From DATAXS01 sp036266715 (lineage in GTDB: Bacteria; Patescibacteriota; Minisyncoccia; UBA6257; 2-01-FULL-56-20): a DNA stretch of 17,553 nucleotides. Location of the stretch: the NCBI GenBank assembly GCA_036266715.1, contig DATAXS010000018.1, positions 1 to 17,553 of the forward strand. Direction: 5' to 3'. Below the pieces are notes generated by a model. It had not been told where the DNA came from and made no database searches. It saw only the letters and a list, made by a program, of their open reading frames with translations. The first letter of the stretch is position 1. Each line of letters begins with the position of its first letter. The position numbers were made by a program, and so were the translations under genes. Below are positions 13,543-17,553 of this stretch, one piece after another.

Positions 13543-14503
13543 GGTGGAGGGTTGTTGTCTGGCTGAGTTTGCGTTTGTGCGGCCGGGATCCGGCGCACCG
13601 CACATGGCTGTAATGGTGCTGATCGGGCCTTCCCGCAAAGAAATCTGCGGCGTCCAGGATGGCATCGCAGTAGCACACATCGCGGTTGTAGAGGAGAAGT
13701 ATCTTTCCCTGATGTGCCTCGGTGCCGCCAAAACCGTCCGCGTGAAGGTAGTTGAAGATGCTGCAGATCGTATCCCGATGGTTGGTGAGGTCCACCGGCA
13801 CCGGGCTCATTTGCCACGGCTGGCACGCGGTACCGTCCCAATACATCGCGAGCTTTTCGTATGACAACGGCTCAAATTGGGGTAAGCCGAATGCCCCCGT
13901 CCTTGTGCCAAGTCTCTCATATGCATCCCAGCCGTTCTTTTTGCAAATGGAGAGGAATGCGATGAGCTGGTCTTCCGGATGGAATTTGGCGTCGGGATAG
14001 TAGGCGGCGAGTGCGAGCAGCGTCTTCACAATAGGGTAGGTATTGGCAGCGAGTTTGACGCCGAACTGCGTTTCGGCATCAAGGATGCCGGTCGGTACGT
14101 CTTTTTTTACGGGAGGGAATTGGGTTTCCGCTTCGGCGAACACCGGGCCATATTCCGCAAGATAATCCAACCCATGTTCCTTTGACCATGTGTTTATCAC
14201 GTAATCAAAGCCATGCCGTGGAATCTTTGGTTGAGCGGGGTTGGGGACGGGAGACGGCGTGGCACGCCGCGTGTAGCGCGCCACGATCCGCGGTTCAAAC
14301 AAAAAGCGCGGGTCGTCCACGATCTTTTCGCCGTAGCCATCGGGGAATGCTTGGATAATATCTGCAGCGATTTTTTCCTTTCGGTCATGGATGGAAGTAG
14401 GCGTTACGATTGGCTTTGCGACGCGAGCTTTTGAAGTACCCGCCGCGAAGGCCGGGGATATCTGGAGAAACACGGCAAGGACGATCAGCAATTTTTGCTT
14501 CAC
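13526..14503 (-). CDS. Secreted MltB-like lytic transglycosylase
   Basis: Lytic transglycosylases of the MltB (SLT_2) family cleave the MurNAc-GlcNAc bond of peptidoglycan, forming 1,6-anhydroMurNAc. The 325-residue protein starts with a signal peptide (MKQKLLIVLAVFLQISPAFA, cleavage after AFA); no lipobox Cys is seen. Family hallmarks are VPTGILDAETQFGVK (136-150) with the expected catalytic Glu at E144, a LLALAAYYPDAKFHPEDQL stretch, ICKKNGWDAYERLGTRTGAFGLPQFEPLSY (MltB has G-A-M-G-x-P-Q-F-x-P-S), the D-T-I-C-S-I-F-N-Y-L-H-A-D-G-F helix, and acidic residues near the end of the domain. The start is GTG at 14503 with SD AAAGGAG 7 nt upstream. The C-terminal 35 residues (His/Arg/Lys-rich) are unlike the family. 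The gene is divergent from pheS, and a terminator overlaps its stop. A cell-wall remodelling role is likely. Confidence 0.85.
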   Translation of the reverse strand: MKQKLLIVLAVFLQISPAFAAGTSKARVAKPIVTPTSIHDRKEKIAADIIQAFPDGYGEKIVDDPRFLFEPRIVARYTRRATPSPVPNPAQPKIPRHGFDYVINTWSKEHGLDYLAEYGPVFAEAETQFPPVKKDVPTGILDAETQFGVKLAANTYPIVKTLLALAAYYPDAKFHPEDQLIAFLSICKKNGWDAYERLGTRTGAFGLPQFEPLSYEKLAMYWDGTACQPWQMSPVPVDLTNHRDTICSIFNYLHADGFGGTEAHQGKILLLYNRDVCYCDAILDAADFFAGRPDQHHYSHVRCAGSRPHKRKLSQTTTLHRAALK

Positions 14504-14543
14504 GACGGGACTCCTTTCCTTCGGTTAACTATTATTTTTTTTG

Positions 14544-14572
14544 TTGCTCTAAAAGGATTTTAGCACTATTAT
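14544..14572 (+). promoter_or_regulatory. pheS promoter TTGCTC-17-TATTAT
   Basis: The -35 TTGCTC (14544-14549) and -10 TATTAT (14567-14572) are 17 bp apart. The -10 ends 7 nt before the ATG at 14580, the leaderless geometry. The spacer holds a perfect palindrome CTAAAA-GGA-TTTTAG (14549-14563) that could be an operator. Confidence 0.5.
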
Positions 14573-14579
14573 ATTCTTC

Positions 14580-15821
14580 ATGGAATCCTCCGCGCCCGGC
14601 CGCCCCATTTCTCCAACGGAGCCGCTCTATGCCGCGCCGCATTTGAAGCGCCATGAGTTTAAGGTGCCGCTTGACGAGGAGAAGCAGTTGCTGAAATCCC
14701 TTGAAACGCGCACAGATTTTGAAGCATCGCGCTTGAAGCGCTATCTTGCGATGCCGGACCTCACGCGCACGCCGGGCAGTCCGCTCAACGAACTCACAAA
14801 GCGCATTTTAAACCTCCCCGAATTCGCCGGGTTTGATGTGATAGAAACGCCCGAGGTGGTTCCCGTGCGGGAAAGCTTTGACCTCTTTAATTTTCCGGCT
14901 GACCACCCGGCCCGCAGCCACTCGGACACATATTATTTGGACGACGCGCACATTTTCCGCACGCACACCACGATCATGTGGTATTACTATCTGTTCCTCC
15001 CACAGATAAAGGCCCAGCTCGCGCGCGGCGAGTCCGTCGGCGCGCTCTCGTTCGGCAAGGTCTACCGCAAGGACGAGATAGACCGCAAGCACATGAACAT
15101 TTTCCACCAGATGGATGGATTGTTTTTGTGCCGGAAATCGGAAAGGAAGATCGGCGTGGCCGAGCTCCAGGAAATTTTGGCGGCGATCGCGCGCGCCATC
15201 TACGGGCCGAATATCAAGTACCGCTTTAATCCGGACAAGTTCCCGTACACCGATCCGAGCTTGGAGATGGAAGTGGACTTTAATTCGGTGGCAGACGGCG
15301 ACAAGGGTGCCGCGGAACCAAATTGGATTGAAGTGCTGGGCGCGGGCGTCGTCATGCCGAACGTGCTTGATAATCTTGGCATTGATTCAAAAGAGTGGAA
15401 CGGCTGGGCGTTCGGCTTTGGCCTTGAGCGGCTTGCCATATTGAGCATGGAGCTCCCGGACATCCGCCTGTTGTGGTCCGAGGACCCGCGCGTCACGCGC
15501 CAGCTCAAGCTCGGGCAGGAATATAAAGAGGTGAGCAAATATCCTGCCATCACGCGCGACATTTCGTTTGTGGTGCCTGCGCGCTTTGTGCCCAACAATT
15601 ATTTTGACCTCATCCGCGACCTTGGCGGCGAACTCGTGGAGGAAGTTTCGCTCCTGGATAAATATGAAAATGCGGAAAAGTTCGGCAAGGACAAGATGAG
15701 CTATACCTACAGGATCATTTACCGGTCGCCCGAGCGGACGCTCACGACGGAAGAGATAGATCCCATTCAGGGGAAGATTACGGAGGAGACGAAGAAGCAG
15801 TTCGGGGCGGCGGTGCGGTAA
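14580..15821 (+). CDS. pheS: Phenylalanyl-tRNA synthetase, PheS catalytic core fused to FDX-ACB domain (single-chain type)
   Basis: This enzyme charges tRNA(Phe). The 413-residue protein carries the class II PheS core: a motif 1 region (72-93), FPADHPARSHSDTYYL (105-120), FRTHT (126-130), motif 2 GKVYRKDEIDRKHMNIFHQMDG (159-180), VLGAGVVMPNVL and motif 3 GWAFGFGLERLAIL (275-288). Residues 319-413 form a ferredoxin-fold anticodon-binding domain (YPAITRDISFVVP, LVEEVSLLDKYENAEKFGKD, SYTYRIIYRSPERTLT), normally found at the end of PheT. The N-terminal tRNA-binding coiled coil of bacterial PheS is replaced by about 60 residues. This is the layout of mitochondrial, monomeric PheRS, and no pheT is adjacent. 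A promoter just before the ATG suggests leaderless mRNA. The gene is followed by cca after 8 nt. The start at 14580 fits the -10 spacing. Confidence 0.93.
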   Translation: MESSAPGRPISPTEPLYAAPHLKRHEFKVPLDEEKQLLKSLETRTDFEASRLKRYLAMPDLTRTPGSPLNELTKRILNLPEFAGFDVIETPEVVPVRESFDLFNFPADHPARSHSDTYYLDDAHIFRTHTTIMWYYYLFLPQIKAQLARGESVGALSFGKVYRKDEIDRKHMNIFHQMDGLFLCRKSERKIGVAELQEILAAIARAIYGPNIKYRFNPDKFPYTDPSLEMEVDFNSVADGDKGAAEPNWIEVLGAGVVMPNVLDNLGIDSKEWNGWAFGFGLERLAILSMELPDIRLLWSEDPRVTRQLKLGQEYKEVSKYPAITRDISFVVPARFVPNNYFDLIRDLGGELVEEVSLLDKYENAEKFGKDKMSYTYRIIYRSPERTLTTEEIDPIQGKITEETKKQFGAAVR

Positions 15822-15829
15822 TATAAAAA

Positions 15830-17290
15830 ATGAAAACGAAATTTTCCGTCCCAAAAGAAGTGGTTGCGGTCGTCAAAACCCTCGCCGAGGCCGGTTTTGA
15901 GGCGTATCTCGTGGGCGGGTGCGTGCGCGACCTGCTCCTTGGCCGCGCGCCGAAGGACTGGGATGTGACGACGAACGCACGGCCGGAGGAAGTTCAAAAA
16001 CTTTTTAAGGACAGCGTGTATGAGAATGATTTTGGCACGGTCGGCGTGAAAACGGAGTCCGAAGATCCAAAGTTGAAAGTAGTAGAAGTGACCACCTACC
16101 GCATTGAGGGAAAGTATAGCGACAAGCGCCACCCGGACGAAGTGAAGTTTGCAACGAAGGTTGAAGACGACCTCGCCCGCCGCGATTTTACGGTGAATGC
16201 GCTTGCGATGGATTTTGCCGAGAAAATTATTGACCCGTTTGGCGGGCAGAAAGACTTGAGTGCCGGCATCATCCGCACAGTGGGGAAGCCGGAAGAGCGT
16301 TTTGCAGAAGATGCTCTGCGGCTCATGCGCGCGGTGCGGTTTGCGGTGGAATTGGATTTTGAAATTGAGCCGGCCACGCGCAAGGCCATCGCAAAGCTCG
16401 CGGGCGAACTGGAAATGATCGCAAAAGAGCGCGTGCGCGACGAACTTGTAAAGATTTTGATGACCCCGCGTGCGGCGAAGGGGATTATTTTACTTGAGGA
16501 ACTCGGCTTGCTCAAATATATTTTGCCCGAGCTGCGGGAAGGAGTGGGTGTTGGCCAGAACAAGCACCACGTCTACACCGTGTTTGAGCACAACGTGCGG
16601 GCGCTGGACTATTCCGCGAAACAAAATTATTCGCTTTTGGTGCGAGTGGCATCGCTCCTGCACGATGTGGGCAAGCCGCGGACCAAGGTGGGCGACGGGC
16701 CAGATTCTTCATTCCATCAGCACGAATACGTGGGCGCGAAAATGGTTTTAAAGATGCTGGACCGCTTGCGCTTCCCGAAGGATTTTACGGAAGCGGTGGC
16801 GCACCTCGTGAGGCGGCATATGTTCTTCTACGACGTGGGCACCGTGACCCCGGCGGGCGTGCGGCGGTTTGTGGTGCGCGTGGGGCCGAAAAATATTGAC
16901 GACTTGCTCAAAGTGCGCGAAGCGGACCGCATCGGCTCGGGCGTCACGCAAGCGGTGCCGTACCGCCTGCGCCATTTCCTTTTTATGATTGAGAAAGTGA
17001 AGCGCGATCCCATTTTGCCGAAGATGCTTGCCGTGCGCGGCGAGGATGTGATGACACTCTTAAAAATTGAGCCGAGCCCGCGCATTGGGTGGATTTTGAA
17101 TGCGCTTCTTGAAGAAGTGCTGGATGATCCCGCGCGGAACAATAAAGAATATCTGACCGGACGCGTGAAAGAGCTTGGCAAGCTTTCCGACGCGGCACTC
17201 CAGAAGCTTTTTAAATCGGCGAAGGAGCGCAAGGGCGAAGTGGAAGAGGAAGAAGAAGCGGAGATAAAGAAAAAGTTCAGGGTTAAATAA
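15830..17290 (+). CDS. cca: CCA-adding enzyme (tRNA nucleotidyltransferase) with HD domain
   Basis: This enzyme adds or repairs the 3' CCA of tRNAs without a template. It is needed here because tRNA-Asp lacks encoded CCA. The 486 residues have the class II polymerase-beta head: YLVGGCVRDLLLG (26-38), metal-binding DWD (43-45), RRDFTVNALAMD (117-128) and ERFAEDALRLMRAVRFAVEL (156-175). An HD domain follows, with H253, SLLHDVGKPRT (275-285; H278-D279), then FHQHEY and HLVRRHMFFYD. The C-terminus is a highly charged tail (EVEEEEEAEIKKK). Full CCA addition versus A-addition only cannot be told from motifs. The ATG lies 8 nt after pheS. No SD is present, but TAATAT (15819-15824) overlapping the pheS stop ends 5 nt before the ATG, so a leaderless transcript or an operon with pheS are both possible. 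Confidence 0.95.
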   Translation: MKTKFSVPKEVVAVVKTLAEAGFEAYLVGGCVRDLLLGRAPKDWDVTTNARPEEVQKLFKDSVYENDFGTVGVKTESEDPKLKVVEVTTYRIEGKYSDKRHPDEVKFATKVEDDLARRDFTVNALAMDFAEKIIDPFGGQKDLSAGIIRTVGKPEERFAEDALRLMRAVRFAVELDFEIEPATRKAIAKLAGELEMIAKERVRDELVKILMTPRAAKGIILLEELGLLKYILPELREGVGVGQNKHHVYTVFEHNVRALDYSAKQNYSLLVRVASLLHDVGKPRTKVGDGPDSSFHQHEYVGAKMVLKMLDRLRFPKDFTEAVAHLVRRHMFFYDVGTVTPAGVRRFVVRVGPKNIDDLLKVREADRIGSGVTQAVPYRLRHFLFMIEKVKRDPILPKMLAVRGEDVMTLLKIEPSPRIGWILNALLEEVLDDPARNNKEYLTGRVKELGKLSDAALQKLFKSAKERKGEVEEEEEAEIKKKFRVK

Positions 17291-17293
17291 TAG

Positions 17294-17335
17294 AAAAATA
17301 AAACCGGCGGCTTGGGATTGGACCAAGCGCGCCGG
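17294..17335 (-). terminator. Rho-independent terminator facing leftward
   Basis: The 12-bp stem (17304-17315 with 17323-17335, one bulged G) is preceded on the + strand by AAAAATAAA (17294-17302), which reads as a T-tract on the - strand. It terminates a transcript arriving from the right edge, convergent with cca. Confidence 0.75.
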
Positions 17336-17357
17336 GTGGGGGTGAGAGGGAAGATTC

Positions 17358-17553
17358 TCATGCGGTGCGGAATCCTCGGACGGCACCCGTTGTTTTCCGC
17401 GCACAGAACCGAATGGTCCGCAGAAAGATCATTGGGATGCACCATCGATAACAAGTTTCCGCATTGCTTTCCTCAAAGTTTATCGAGGTGGGTATCATCA
17501 TAATTGTGCACATCACCACGGCGAGCGCGCACAGCCAAAGGCTACCGATAAGT
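17358..17553 (-). CDS. Possible 3' end of a convergent small membrane protein gene (partial)
   Basis: On the - strand one frame is open from the right edge to a TGA at 17360-17358, 22 nt before the start of the leftward terminator. The 64 visible residues begin with a hydrophobic stretch (LIGSLWLCALAVVMCTIMMI) that could be a TM helix or signal peptide, followed by a Cys- and Arg-containing tail. I do not recognise it. The terminator supports a transcript, but this frame may be chance or the transcript may be an RNA gene. Confidence 0.3.
   Translation of the reverse strand, partial: LIGSLWLCALAVVMCTIMMIPTSINFEESNAETCYRWCIPMIFLRTIRFCARKTTGAVRGFRTA

Noticed and set aside
13158..13613. + strand frame of 151 residues
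   Set aside because: No SD or promoter precedes it. It crosses two - strand terminator regions and the 3' end of the transglycosylase gene, and its composition is that of a shadow.
1..17553. CRISPR arrays, insertion sequences, toxin-antitoxin or phage modules
   Set aside because: No regularly spaced repeats, transposase, integrase or phage structural genes were seen in any frame.

Overview
The window looks like a chromosomal fragment of a Candidate Phyla Radiation bacterium, most likely Parcubacteria/Patescibacteria. This is inferred from gene style, not from a marker-gene tree. The clues are: a secreted Ig-like protein with polyproline linkers beside a PilX-like minor pilin; single-TM proteins with a short N-terminal helical module or a HEPN-like tail; a single-chain PheRS fusion; a MurD with a GTRGKST P-loop; and many genes whose -10 box lies only about 5-7 nt from the ATG, as expected for leaderless mRNAs.

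Left part, mostly + strand: the 3' part of a large Ig-like/polyproline surface protein (1-1836), a PilX-like minor pilin (1860-2306), a 32-bp perfect inverted repeat that probably terminates transcription, NAD-dependent DNA ligase ligA (2437-4587), tRNA-Asp(GTC), and a single-TM protein with a coiled coil (4827-5891).

Middle left, - strand: murD, gatC, gatA and a membrane-anchored HEPN-like protein run leftward from 9794 to 5904. They cover peptidoglycan precursor synthesis and the amidotransferase that repairs misacylated Glu-tRNA(Gln)/Asp-tRNA(Asn). gatB is not in the window.

The gap after murD (9795-10126) has no protein gene. It holds a perfect TTGACA/TATAAT promoter driving a structured RNA: a long hairpin followed by a domain with tRNA-like anticodon and T arms but no canonical D arm. 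This is the least explained element here.

Next comes a + strand metabolic block with strong Shine-Dalgarno sites and separate promoters and terminators: a CofD/YvcK-like protein (10127-11137), then pyrF (OMP decarboxylase, 11318-12172) and an orotate-phosphoribosyltransferase-like gene (12174-12956) separated by 1 nt. The last two steps of UMP synthesis are therefore probably paired. The block differs in expression signals from its neighbours. A strong terminator and a CAT-anticodon tRNA with encoded CCA follow.

Right part: on the - strand, a secreted MltB-like lytic transglycosylase (13526-14503) and a small Pro/basic-rich gene (13219-13449), each with its own terminator; on the + strand, a PheS fused to an FDX-ACB domain (mitochondrial-type, probably monomeric PheRS, 14580-15821) and the CCA-adding enzyme (15830-17290). 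The window ends with a - strand terminator and the possible 3' end of a convergent gene. Translation is a recurring theme: PheRS, CCA enzyme, GatCA and tRNAs.
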